DNA from: CAZXTR01 sp964643615
GTDB lineage: Bacteria > Pseudomonadota > Alphaproteobacteria > CAAHEQ01 > UBA3637
Assembly: GCA_964643615.1 (NCBI GenBank)
Contig: CAZXTR010000008.1
Coordinates: 1-32,952, forward strand
DNA: 32,952 nucleotides
Direction of reading: 5' to 3'
A program made the translations under genes and the position numbers. The notes beneath the pieces were generated by a model. The model did no database searches. It had not been told where the DNA came from and saw nothing but the letters and a program-made list of their open reading frames with translations. This document shows positions 1 to 10,207 of this stretch, piece by piece; positions within the stretch are counted from its first letter, which is position 1; every line of letters starts with the position of its first letter.

Positions 1-1
1 A

Positions 2-2431
2 TTAACGTATTACAATGTTAACCAATCTATTTGGAACATATATAATTTTTACAATTTCATGTTCTTTCAAAATACAGCGTTCTACCTCTTTAAGCGCAAT
101 CTTTTCAATATCTGCTTGTCCAAGGTCGGGCGATACTTCTATCTTGCCACGTACTTTACCGTTTACTTGAATAACAATTAATTTATGGTGTAAATCAAGT
201 ATTTTTTGATCAAAAGAAGGCCAACTTTCATTAAAAACAGATGTTTTATTTCCCAGGCTTTCCCAAAGCTCTTCCGAAAAGTGAGGAGCAAAAGGAGCCA
301 ACAACAAGACATAGGTTTTAAGACATTTCTCCAAAATTCCTTTATCTACCTTTTTTCTTTGAATATAGTCATTTAATGCGTTTAAATATTCCATAAGGCG
401 TGCCAACGAAGTATTAAATTGAAATAAATCTATGTCGCGTGAGATTGATTTAATAGTATTTTCGCGTATGAATATTAAATCTTCTTCTTCCTTTTCCTTG
501 CTAACGGGAGTATCATTAATGGCATTAAACGTATCAAAAAGGCTCTCAATACGTCTAACAAATCGAGACATGGATTCAATCCCAGAATCGTTCCATGGCC
601 CCCCCTCTGTATATGCGAACGCAAATTCTAGATACATTCGTAATACATCTGAACCATATTTTTGAATATAGATATCTGGATTAATTGTATTTCCCTTAGA
701 TTTAGACATCTTTTGTCCGTCTGAACCTAAAATAATACCTTGATGAACTAGTGATTTAAACGGTTCATCAAAATTCAAATATCCCATATCTCTTAAAACT
801 TTTATAAAAAAGCGTGCATAAAGCAGATGCATTGTTGCATGCTCTTGCCCTCCAACATATTTATCAACGGGAAGCATTTTATTAATTTTTTCTTTATTAA
901 ACGCTTCTTTATCATTTTTATTATCAGGGAAACGTAAGAAATACCAAGAAGAGTCAACAAACGTATCCATCGTATCGGGATCTCTTCTTGCATCTGCGCC
1001 ACATTTCGGACACTTTACATTCATAAAAGAGTCGCAACGAGCCAATGGCGATTCTCCATCGGGTCTAAATTCCACATCATAAGGCAATTTGACAGGCAAA
1101 TCTTCTTCAGGAACTAAAACCGTACCACATTTGTCACAATGAATAACGGGAATGGGGGCACCCCAATAACGTTGTCTAGAAATCAACCAATCTCTTAATC
1201 GAAACATGGTTGTTAATTCGCCCATACCTTTTTGGGACAACTTTTCAACAATCGCCGGAATTGCTTCTTGCGTTGTCATTCCTGTAAATTCTTCACTATT
1301 AATGAGTTTACCATGTTCGCAAAAAGGTAGATTCTTTTCTTGTCCATCACAGGAAACAATGACACGTTGAATGGATAAGTTATATTTTTTAGCAAAATCA
1401 AAATCTCGTTCATCGTGTGCTGGAACAGCCATAACAAAACCCGTTCCATACGTTGCAATAACATAATCAGCTATCCAGATGGGGACTTTTTGACCATTAA
1501 CTGGATTATACGCATAAGAACCTGTAAACACGCCTGTTCTTTCATGCTCCGTTGACATACGATTAATTTCACTTTTTTTAATTGTTTGGGCAATATACTT
1601 TTGGACTTCTTCTTTTCTTTCTGGCGTGGTTAATTTTTCAACGGCTTCATGTTCTGGAGCAATAACAACATAGCTTAAACCATAAAGAGTGTCAGCTCTG
1701 GTTGTAAAGGCTTTTAATTTCATACCATTGTCAATATCAAAAGAAATCAAAGAACCTATTGATTTTCCAATCCAATTTTTTTGAATTTTTTTTGTTTTTT
1801 CAGGCCAATCCAATTCATCAATATCTTTTAACAATTCATCAGCGTAGTCTGTGATTTTAAAAAACCACTGTTTCATCTTACGTTGGATTACTTCAGATTT
1901 ACAACGTTCGCATTTACCATCAACGACTTGCTCATTTGCTAAAACCGTTTTACAATCTGGGCACCAATTAACGGGCGCTTTTTTTTGATAAGCTAATCCT
2001 CGTTCATACAATTTTTGAAAAATCCATTGTGTCCATTTATAGTATTTTTCATCACAGGTGGAAAGAAAATAATTCAAATCATAACTTCCACCCATTTGCC
2101 TGTATTGTTCGAGCATAGTTTTAATGCTATTATTTGTAGAATCCTTAGGATGAACCCCTTTTTTTATCGCGTAATTTTCTGATGGCAAACCAAATGAATC
2201 AAATCCTTGGGGATGAAAAACATTGAATCCTTGCATTTTTTTGAAACGCGCCCACGTATCTGTAACACCATAATTATACCAATGTCCACAGTGTAAATTA
2301 GCCGCTGATGGATAAGAAAACATTTCCAAGCAATATAACTTTTTATCAAGGTTATTCTCATCAAAACGATACAAATCTTGTTCGTTCCACTTTTTTTGCC
2401 ATTTTTCATCTATATTTTTAGAATATTTCAT
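2..2431 (-). CDS. leuS: Leucyl-tRNA synthetase, class I
   Basis: This enzyme charges tRNA-Leu with leucine in the cytoplasm. The 809-residue frame is complete; its stop codon lies at bases 2-4. Seen in order: a HIGH-type motif (HCGH, residues 46-49), a zinc-like Cys cluster (C156, C159, C173, C176), the CP1 editing domain (TTRADTLYG near 242-250 and GTGFVMAVPAHDERD near 328-341), a second Cys set near 431-477, and KMSKS at 573-577. The length is slightly below the roughly 860 residues of the E. coli enzyme. The sequence around the HIGH motif (NYGVTDTWARF, then SENYAIKKGVHP) is unlike the HMGHVRNY pattern usual in proteobacteria and recalls Firmicutes or Bacteroidetes enzymes. Transfer is therefore possible, but that is an inference. 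The start is the ATG at 2431, and a promoter candidate lies about 140 bases upstream. Confidence 0.97.
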   Translation of the reverse strand: MKYSKNIDEKWQKKWNEQDLYRFDENNLDKKLYCLEMFSYPSAANLHCGHWYNYGVTDTWARFKKMQGFNVFHPQGFDSFGLPSENYAIKKGVHPKDSTNNSIKTMLEQYRQMGGSYDLNYFLSTCDEKYYKWTQWIFQKLYERGLAYQKKAPVNWCPDCKTVLANEQVVDGKCERCKSEVIQRKMKQWFFKITDYADELLKDIDELDWPEKTKKIQKNWIGKSIGSLISFDIDNGMKLKAFTTRADTLYGLSYVVIAPEHEAVEKLTTPERKEEVQKYIAQTIKKSEINRMSTEHERTGVFTGSYAYNPVNGQKVPIWIADYVIATYGTGFVMAVPAHDERDFDFAKKYNLSIQRVIVSCDGQEKNLPFCEHGKLINSEEFTGMTTQEAIPAIVEKLSQKGMGELTTMFRLRDWLISRQRYWGAPIPVIHCDKCGTVLVPEEDLPVKLPYDVEFRPDGESPLARCDSFMNVKCPKCGADARRDPDTMDTFVDSSWYFLRFPDNKNDKEAFNKEKINKMLPVDKYVGGQEHATMHLLYARFFIKVLRDMGYLNFDEPFKSLVHQGIILGSDGQKMSKSKGNTINPDIYIQKYGSDVLRMYLEFAFAYTEGGPWNDSGIESMSRFVRRIESLFDTFNAINDTPVSKEKEEEDLIFIRENTIKSISRDIDLFQFNTSLARLMEYLNALNDYIQRKKVDKGILEKCLKTYVLLLAPFAPHFSEELWESLGNKTSVFNESWPSFDQKILDLHHKLIVIQVNGKVRGKIEVSPDLGQADIEKIALKEVERCILKEHEIVKIIYVPNRLVNIVIR

Positions 2432-2572
2432 TTTGTTTCTTTCTGTTAATCATTACTAAACTTAGAATCCTGCGCATAACATCACTTACATCGTAAGTTA
2501 CGAGCACGATTAATAAGTTAATCAAGTTGTATGTTTTTCATATTTATCCTAACTATATTTCATATGCATGAG

Positions 2573-2601
2573 ATGGTATATCAGAATAAATTTTAAGTCA
2601 A
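2573..2601 (-). promoter_or_regulatory. Candidate sigma70 promoter of leuS
   Basis: Read on the minus strand, TTGACT (2601-2596) is followed after 17 bases by TACCAT (2578-2573). An overlapping TATACC preceded by TG gives an extended -10 alternative at 15-base spacing. Either would leave a leader of about 135 bases before leuS. That leader contains the hairpin ACTTAC-GAT-GTAAGT. Prediction by eye only. Confidence 0.4.
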
Positions 2602-2711
2602 TTTTTTTTACATTATTATAAAAAAGCTTATGTTTTTTAATTGGTTAAATGAAACCCATAAGAGTGTGCATACTATAAAGAATGTTTTTGGCTGGGAAAA
2701 GGAGGCAAACA

Positions 2712-2789
2712 ATGAATAAAAGAGACTCAATACGAGATCAACAAATCCAACAAAATACAGATTTTGATAAAAAGTTATATACTAAATAA
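2712..2789 (+). CDS. Small ORF, 25 aa, unknown
   Basis: ATG at 2712 follows a strong AAAGGAGG ribosome binding site (about 2698-2705) at good spacing. The frame runs 25 codons to TAA at 2787. The product starts MNKRDSIRDQQIQQ and is hydrophilic and charged, with no membrane segment, so it is not a toxin or leader peptide of a familiar type. It could be a real small protein or the 5-prime remnant of a lost gene. The binding site is the only real support. Confidence 0.3.
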   Translation: MNKRDSIRDQQIQQNTDFDKKLYTK

Positions 2790-3836
2790 TTGATTTTTTC
2801 GTAGTGTTAATCCTCACAACCCCTAAAAGCCTTATAAATCAAAAAATTGAATAGCTTTTTTCCATTTTTATAGCGAACAGTAATTTTTCATTGACACCTC
2901 TTTGATTTATCACGATTTTTTATAAAAACACTCTAAAACCTCAAGTTTTTATTTAAGAAAATATATATATTGCTATTTTAAAAATTCTTTACTAGACTCG
3001 CAAACTAAAAGTTAGCGGGGCTTAAACTGTAAAACATGACTGCAGGTAAAAAACTTAATATTTAACAAATAAATACAACTTGTTACGGCACATCAATGGG
3101 GGAGAATTTATGAAGTATTCAAAAACAACTATCAAAGAATTATCACAACAATACAGACTTATTTTAAAAAAATGTGCATTACTTAATGCAATTATCATAA
3201 TTGGAGCAATACCGTGTGCTGGACAAGCCGGAGCTGTTGTAGAAAATCCCGCAAGTGTTCAGGATTCTGGTAGTACAATCAATGATACTGTTCATATACT
3301 ATCGGGGTATACATGGACGATTAAGGACATGGGGGGCGAGGATAATACTAAAAGTTTTCGTAACTGGCGCCGGCCTATCTGAAAACCACGGAATCATTAA
3401 CGTTGTTTATGAACCAGATCCAGATACTGCAAATACTGCATATTTGTCAATTGTTAATGGATTGTCTAACTATAATACAATTAATATGAATTCTACTGGT
3501 TCTTTAGGGAAAACTGAGATTAAAGGAACAATCTTAAACTATGGCACCATTGATGGGAACGGTTCATCTCGCAATCACATCGAAACTGTTAATCAGCGGT
3601 CGGGGGGAACTATTGACGGTATATCCATGATAAATTTAGATATGGGAAGTGGGACAAATTTTTCTTCTATTACAGGGTCCACGACTACTAACGTAATTGC
3701 TTCATCGGGAACCACAACGTATAGCGGTTCAGGGTTAAACAGTTCAAGTTCTTTAACCATTGCTTCGGGAGCAACCTTAAACTTGCAAACCGGAACATAT
3801 TATACGCCTGGATCGACTGCAACTAATAATGGAACA

Positions 3837-4133
3837 ATTCTGTTGAGTGGCGGTGGTTTAGGAAATAGTGTTACAAACAATTCTCTTATTGAGGTAACTT
3901 CTAGCGGTATTTCTGGTATTTCGGGTAGTATATCTGGCGGTGAAATTCAACTTGACTCAGGGTATACCAGAGATATCAGCGCTATTGCATCGGGAACAAT
4001 TAACATAGCAACATTGGACGTTGATGGTACAATGTATATTGATAAAAATACCTCCGCAACAACAACAGATGTCAGTGGTAACCTATACATCAATACGGGT
4101 TCTACTCTAACTGGTAATGTTTCAAACAGTGGT
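3837..4133 (+). repeat. Autotransporter passenger repeat, copy A
   Basis: About 99 codons, starting ILLSGGGLGNSVTNNS and running through SGTINIATLDVDGTMYIDKN to LTGNVSNSG. It aligns across its whole length with copy B some 566 bases downstream. Divergence is mainly by substitution, so this is an old tandem duplication within the passenger. Confidence 0.7.
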
Positions 4134-4402
4134 TATACAAGCGTGAATGGAAATGTGTTGGGGACATTAACAAATAACAGCAATGGACAAATTAATATTA
4201 ATAATTCCATCACATCCTTAATTAACAACAGTACTCGCTCAGATAATACAATTTCAAGTGGAACAATTTCCAACATGACAAATATTGGAAATGTTACGAT
4301 AGATGGATCAACAACATTTACAAGCACCGATAATAATGGTACGTTAACCTTGGCGAGTGGTGCTACAGTTAATGCTACAAGTAGTATATAGATAATGACG
4401 GA

Positions 4403-4702
4403 ATAATACGTATGTCCAACGGTTCTGTTGTTGGTTCAATTGACAACTCAAATGGGATACTAGATATTTCATCAAATTCTGGTTCTATTTCCGGCTCTGT
4501 GACAAATGGGGAAATTGATATCAATAATGGCGTCAGCCGAACATCCTCTGGATTGGTCGGAGGAACAATCAACGTTACGCTATTGGATAACAATGGTACA
4601 TTTACTGTAGATAAGGACACATATGCTTCATCAACGGATAACGATGGGACTTTGAATGTAAACGCAAACAAAAACCTCTACGGTTCAGTGGCAAATGCAG
4701 GC
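4403..4702 (+). repeat. Autotransporter passenger repeat, copy B
   Basis: About 100 codons, starting IIRMSNGSVVGSIDNSN and running through GGTINVTLLDNNGTFTVDKD to LYGSVANAG. It pairs with copy A. It begins just after the second frame break, so that break sits close to a repeat boundary. Confidence 0.7.
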
Positions 4703-5600
4703 GGAACCATTAATCTGTCTGGTAATATTTCCGGAGACGTAACAGATAACGGATCTTCTCGTTCCGGCTCTGTCTATGTTCAAAACAGCAATGCATCCAT
4801 TGGGGGCAATCTAACGACAGCTTATTTGGATATTGCAGCAGGCGTCACACAACAGGCCTCCTCTATGGTTGTTGGTTATATGGATACGGACAGAATGCAA
4901 AACTGGGGTAATTTCACACAAGACGAGAACGCCTCCATTGGGCTGTTGCAAAATCGTAATATGTACAGTATTACAGGCGGATCAACAACTTTACTCGGAG
5001 ATGTCACCAACTACAACAATATGTATTTAAACGGTAGCATTACAGGTAATGTGTTGAATAATAATATGCTAAATATCAATGGCAATAGTACAGTAACGGG
5101 TCTTTTAACCAACACAGGAAATTTAGTTGTAGACAGTCAGCTGTTAGCAAAAAGTGGTGTAGTATCTTCTGGAAACGTAACAGTACGCGCCGACATCGGA
5201 CACCGAAGGAAATTCCGTTGAATTAAATAACAATGGCGCCATTAACTTTTTGGATAATGCTAACATTGATTCTGTTGCCATGAATTCTTCGAATAGCGAA
5301 ATTCGTGCAGAAAGTGGAATTGGCTCGGCTTATGTTGAAGTTTTAGAAATTAGTAAGGATTTGACCTTAAATCGTGTCAGCAATGTTGGCGTTGCCGATT
5401 TGAATATCTCAAACGGAGCAATTGTAACATCTTCATCTACAACTGATGGATTGAGCAACATTGACAGAGATTTAAACATTTCATCTAATAGCCGGCTTAT
5501 TGTTGCAAACGATCAAAATGATTTTAATGTCGGTGGCAGTATTAATAACTTTGGTTCCGTATATGTTGAATCAAACAAAGAATTAGATGTTAGTTCGAAT

Positions 5601-5700
5601 NNNNNNNNNNNNNNNNNNNNNNNNNNNNNNNNNNNNNNNNNNNNNNNNNNNNNNNNNNNNNNNNNNNNNNNNNNNNNNNNNNNNNNNNNNNNNNNNNNNN
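5601..5700. other. Assembly gap (100 N) inside the autotransporter
   Basis: Exactly 100 N, a conventional placeholder for a gap of unknown size. Frame continuity across it cannot be judged. Confidence 0.99.
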
Positions 5701-7915
5701 GGGACAATAACTGTCTACGGTCAAACAATAGCACGTGATGGGGGAACATACAAAACGATCACAAATAACGGCGGGACAATTAACCTAAAGGGTGGTGTTG
5801 ATTCAGGTTCCATCTCTAATGCAGGAGACGGAGATGTCACAATTGGAGGTGGCAATGTTCGTTTGGGTACAATTGAAAATAACACCAGTGGATCATTTAC
5901 AATTGCCAATACATCAACCAATACGACTGTTGTAGGGGACATTAATAATACTACCAGCACGATGTATCTTTTAAGTAATGTTAATGCTGAAGGAAATCTA
6001 TCAAACGGAGGCACTTTATATGCCGGAACATCAGGGGCATCTATAAACCTAACATTAAGTGGTTCCTCTTCTGCTGGAAATGGAACATTAACCAATAATA
6101 TCGGCGCCGTTGCAGATTTAAACTTTGCGACGCTTAATGGAAAGTTTATTAACTTAAGTTCTGAAATGGCTGGGACTACAGAAGGTGCTAGCCAACTAAA
6201 AGGTACAGTAACTGGACTTTTTTCAAACGATGGCGCTCTAACAATTGATGATTCTTTAAACGCTCAATCTGGGATCTTAAACACAGGTTCTTTATATGTT
6301 CGGGGTAATATTAATACAAACAACACAGTTTCTACTCCAGTGGCACAGGGTGTTACTAATACAGATGGCTTAATTTCTTTTGTTGGTAACAATTCTATTG
6401 ATTACGTCAAAATGGGTAGCTCCGGAACAATTTTCGGCTTTGGCTCAACAGTTGGAGAACGTGGAAATATATCTGTCTTGGATATCACTGGATCAAGAAC
6501 ACTAAACGACTCTATCTCTGCTGACATCAGTACACTAAATATCAAAGGTAATTCTGTTGTTGTCACATCCAATACAGGGATAAGTGATGCAACAGAAAAA
6601 GCTGTTGATACTTTGAATATAGAAAATGGTTCAACATTAAAAGTCGCCAATAACTTCGTAGCCGATGCAACAACAAATAATGGGACATTAGAAGTTGCCT
6701 CTGGCACATTAACTTCCCCTATCGGAAACACAAACGTTATCAACTTAACGGGAGGAGTCATAAATGGAAAAGTTAATACGAACTATGGTGAAGCTGTTCC
6801 GGTCACATATACAACGAACGGAACAATTAACTTCTTAAATAGTAATTCTTATGTTGTTGGTGGAATTAGTGCAAACCAAGTTGTTTTGGGTAATGGGACA
6901 GATAAAAATGTAACACTATACGCAAACAGCTCAACAACCTCGGCGCAAAATGCTTTGGCTGAAATAGTTATTGCTAACGACCTAACAATTGAAACGGGTA
7001 GTAATTTGATTGCCACTGTAGCCGCTGCTGGTGATAATATATCCTCTAGTGTGGTACAAATTGCCTCAGATATCACAAATAAGGGAACATTTACGGTTAA
7101 CCCTCACGCTTTCACCATTCTGTACAATCTAGATGGAACTTTGAAAACACTGGCCAACCAAAATGCAACTTTGAATGTTTCTGGTTTCTTGAAATTGGGT
7201 GGTGTAAACAATAGTAATTCAACGCTGAATATATCTGGAGTATTAATCGCTGAAAACGGAAATATTACAGATAGCAGTAAAAACAGCACGATTAACATTA
7301 CAGCAACATCAGGGGTATATGATGATTTCTTTGCAGAATTATATCCTATGATTGTAGCGGACCGTTTACAAATCGGCACTTTGAACGTTTCTGCAGATAA
7401 CTCTATGACACGCGTTATCGAAGAAGATGCCATCAAAGACATTACAAAATTGAACATCTTAAGTTCTGAATTCACAATAGACAGTGCTGCCAATCTGACT
7501 TTAACAGATTTAAATGTCGGAACAATTGGTGACGCAGCAGACGCGGCAAGATTTAACTTGCGGGATAACATATCCATTAATGGGAACGTCAAAGTCGGTA
7601 ATGACTCCTATATGAATTTAACAAGCAAGCAACTGGATTCTAACAACGTGTATGTTGATGGTACATCAAAGTTAGCCGTAATATTTACAGGAACCTCAAA
7701 TTCTGCACAAGGGACTTCTGGTAGATTTGTGATTCGAATAATACGATTCTTAACTTCCAAGATGGTGCGGTTATCGAAACAACTTTTAATGTTGGAGCAA
7801 AGAGCGGTCGTTATGTATTAGCAAAAGAATTAGCAAATTCAAGTCAATCTCTTGTTTTTACTAACCACAATATCTTCTATGATATCGTGGGAGATGAAAC
7901 AACGATGGTTGTTGA

Positions 7916-8015
7916 NNNNNNNNNNNNNNNNNNNNNNNNNNNNNNNNNNNNNNNNNNNNNNNNNNNNNNNNNNNNNNNNNNNNNNNNNNNNNNNNNNNNN
8001 NNNNNNNNNNNNNNN
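7916..8015. other. Assembly gap (100 N) before the autotransporter barrel
   Basis: A second run of exactly 100 N, just upstream of the beta-barrel. The linker or autochaperone region is missing here, and the barrel could in principle come from a different copy than the passenger. Confidence 0.99.
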
Positions 8016-8985
8016 GTCAAATCGGATCAATCACTTCTACACGCTTAGAAGGTAGGAACGGCGGAGATACGATCACTGGACGTGGCTTATGGGCTCAAGG
8101 ACTGTATAATCACGCAAAACAAGATAATACAGGTTTCAATCAATCCTGGATTTACATCTAACACAAATGGTCTTGCCTTAGGTATAGATGTTGAGTTAGA
8201 TGAGAAGGATATCACGGTTGGTATTGGTTATGCGTATAACAACACTAATGCAAAATCTTTGGGAACAGATACAGACATAAATGGACATACGGCGTTTGTT
8301 TATGGAAAATATCAACCTGCTGCTTGGTACGTAGAAGGGACAGCTGGATATGGTTTTGCTAGCTATGATGAAAAAAAATCAGTGCTAGGAGCGTCCATCA
8401 GTGCAAAGTATGACGTACAAAACATTATGGCTAATGCTTACGCTGGTTATGAATTCGCAAACGGGTGGAAGCCAGAAATTGGTGTACGCTACTTATTCAT
8501 AACACAAGACCAGTATAAAGACTCTGTTGATCAACGCATCAATACAGATGACAGCTATACACTGACAACTGTTGTCGGCGTCAAGTATGCAAGAGATTTT
8601 AAGACAGCTGATAGAACTTTAACCGCTAATTATCGTTTGGCCGCCACATATGACGTTATGGCGGACAAGACTCAGTCTTCTGTCACTATTGGTAATTCCT
8701 CTTACGTTATTGATGGTTCTCGCATGGAACGTTTGGGCGCTGAAGCTGGTATTGGATTAAATACAGGGATTGGCAACTGGGATCTTGGATTGAACTATGA
8801 CTTAGGGATTCGGAAAGACTTCCAAAGCCATACAGGTACGGTAAAAGTGAAGTATAACTTCTAGTTTCGGAGTGATAGTAAAAAAATATACTTTCTATAA
8901 TGAAATTATTTTTTATCAGTATGTTAGATAAATTTACTTATTGCTGTTTTTTTATCGTGCATTACAAGCCGGCATAAGCAATAAT

Positions 8986-9018
8986 AAAAAAGGAAAGTGT
9001 TCAGCGCTTTCCTTTTTT
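8986..9018 (+). terminator. Rho-independent terminator after the autotransporter
   Basis: A GGAAAG...CTTTCC stem is extended by A6 on the left and T6 on the right (8986-8997 pairing with 9007-9018), with a nine-base loop. It lies 120 bases after the autotransporter stop codon and before the metK promoter. Confidence 0.8.
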
Positions 9019-9064
9019 GCGTCCAAAACGTTCATTTACACCAAAATAGGTACATTCTTTGTTC

Positions 9065-9093
9065 TTGACTGGGACAAAGGAACTCAATATACT
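9065..9093 (+). promoter_or_regulatory. Sigma70 promoter of metK
   Basis: TTGACT (9065-9070), 17-base spacer, TATACT (9088-9093). Transcription should begin near 9100, leaving a leader of about 76 bases. The spacer contains TGGGACAA (9070-9077), whose exact complement TTGTCCCA lies at 9138-9145. The left arm is upstream of the predicted start, so the pair could be a DNA operator but not an RNA stem. Confidence 0.65.
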
Positions 9094-9099
9094 AATTTC

Positions 9100-9175
9100 A
9101 ACCGTATGGGTTTGCACTAAAGTGGATTTAAACCAACTTGTCCCACTATAGAAGGACTAAAGAGGAGAAACAGGC
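9100..9175 (+). promoter_or_regulatory. metK leader with competing short helices
   Basis: Within the predicted transcript, GGGTTT (9108-9113) can pair with upstream AACC (9100-9103) or with downstream AAACC (9130-9134). The second fold encloses CAC-TAAA-GTG (9115-9124). The two folds exclude each other. The leader ends in AGAGGAGA (9161-9168), the metK ribosome binding site. A SAM-sensing role is tempting given the gene, but I cannot match a known riboswitch class. Confidence 0.3.
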
Positions 9176-10207
9176 ATGTTAAAAACAGCAGAATCGGTGT
9201 CGGTTGGCCACCCAGATAAAACAGCTGATTATATTTCAAGCTACATTTTAGATCGTTTCATTGAACAAGACCCCGAAGTCAAATATGCCGTTGAGGTAAT
9301 GATAAAAGACAACCTCGTTGTTCTTGGAGGAGAAGTTAAAGGAAGCGTAGATATATCAGACATTGATAGATATGTTCTTTCTGCTCTTTGTAAAATCGGA
9401 TATGATGAAAGATACGCAAGGATTTGGGGGGATTTTGCCATAAATCCGACTAAAGTTTCCGTAATCAATGCAATTGGCAAACAGTCGGCCGACATCAATC
9501 AAGGAGTTGAAAATAATGGTTGGGGAGATCAAGGCGTGTTTGTTGGCTATGCCTGTCAAGGTGAAGGAAACATTAACCGAGAATTATTTTTAGCAAAAAA
9601 ACTTAATAAAGCCCTTTATGACAAGGCACGTTTTTCTGAAAACCTTGGATTAGATATTAAAACTCAGATTACAATAGCAGAAGACGGTCATGTTGAAACA
9701 GCTATTGTCGCTATTCCGATGTTAAATTCGCAAGATTTAAAGCCCTTTATTATTGAAACACTAGGAGAAATACCCCAAAACATAATTCTGAACGGAACAG
9801 GAACCTATCAATTCCATTCATCTATTGCTGACTGTGGTATTACAGGCAGAAAATTAGCATGTGATTTTTATTCCACAGCTTGTCCAATTGGAGGCGGAAG
9901 TCCTTGGACAAAGGACGCCAGTAAAGCGGACTTAACTCTTAACATTTATGCTCGTCAATTAGCTCTTGAACATCTGAAAGATAATGATGAATGTTTCGTG
10001 TATCTATCTTCGTGTATTGGTAAGGCTGAATTACCAAGTGCCGTCATTATAACTGTGAAAAATGGCATTAAAACAGAACATAAAATGTGGTGTCATCAAA
10101 GGCCAAAAACCCTTATTAAATACTTTGGATTAGATAAACCAATTTATGCAAAGCTATGTTTAAATGGATTGCAATCCTTAAAATTAATAGTTACCCCATC
10201 CAACTAA
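9176..10207 (+). CDS. metK: S-adenosylmethionine synthetase, compact divergent form
   Basis: It makes S-adenosylmethionine from methionine and ATP. Recognisable elements in order: ATP-binding GHPDK (11-15), QSADINQGV (103-111) running into WGDQGVFVGYA (116-126), DCGITGRKL (219-227), and the P-loop-like GGGSPWTKDASKAD (239-252). At 343 residues it is shorter than the usual 380-400. The loop between QSADINQGV and GDQG is shortened, and the C-terminal end lacks the aromatic HFGR-type tail seen in E. coli. ATG 9176 follows AGAGGAGA. The gene has its own promoter and leader, and the upstream terminator separates it from the autotransporter. The core motifs suggest a working enzyme; the reduced size marks an unusual lineage. 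Confidence 0.93.
   Translation: MLKTAESVSVGHPDKTADYISSYILDRFIEQDPEVKYAVEVMIKDNLVVLGGEVKGSVDISDIDRYVLSALCKIGYDERYARIWGDFAINPTKVSVINAIGKQSADINQGVENNGWGDQGVFVGYACQGEGNINRELFLAKKLNKALYDKARFSENLGLDIKTQITIAEDGHVETAIVAIPMLNSQDLKPFIIETLGEIPQNIILNGTGTYQFHSSIADCGITGRKLACDFYSTACPIGGGSPWTKDASKADLTLNIYARQLALEHLKDNDECFVYLSSCIGKAELPSAVIITVKNGIKTEHKMWCHQRPKTLIKYFGLDKPIYAKLCLNGLQSLKLIVTPSN

Larger units (their letters stand above)
2432..3109. other. Long intergenic region between leuS and the autotransporter
   Basis: About 680 bases with no conventional gene. It holds the leuS promoter candidate, one 25-codon ORF with a strong ribosome binding site (2712-2789), and AT-rich sequence. A weak promoter for the autotransporter can be proposed: TTGCTA at 2970-2975, then 17 bases, then TAGACT at 2993-2998. 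A TTGACA at 2891-2896 has no convincing -10 partner. I saw no tRNA. Confidence 0.5.
3110..8864 (+). pseudogene. Autotransporter adhesin (type Va), frame-disrupted and gapped
   Basis: A type V secreted surface protein: signal peptide, long repetitive passenger, and C-terminal beta-barrel. The ATG at 3110 follows GGGGGAG. The first 45 residues form a long signal peptide ending near GQAGA. The passenger is rich in Asn, Ser, Thr and Gly, with repeated NNGTL/NSGxI patterns typical of a beta-helix. The barrel starts near 8018 (GRGLWAQGLYNHAKQ) and ends in KVKYNF, the terminal Phe being the usual outer-membrane signature. Reading is broken at about 3350 (extra A), 4389 (missing base), 5198 (extra G), 7728 (missing base) and 8136-8143 (TCAA duplicated). 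Each single fix restores a good continuation. Two 100-N gaps also interrupt it. It may be a true pseudogene, a phase-variable gene, or a misassembly of related copies. Domain identity is certain; gene state is not. Confidence 0.85.

Noticed and set aside
5721..7592. Long open frames on the minus strand under the autotransporter (for example 5721-6095, 6402-6761, 7104-7592)
   Set aside because: They are antisense to a low-complexity Asn/Thr/Ser-rich gene, which leaves few stops on the opposite strand. No ribosome binding sites or recognisable domains.
9070..9145. Long-range RNA stem TGGGACAA/TTGTCCCA as riboswitch P1 before metK
   Set aside because: The left arm lies between the -35 and -10 boxes, so it would not be transcribed from the predicted promoter. 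Kept only as a possible DNA operator.
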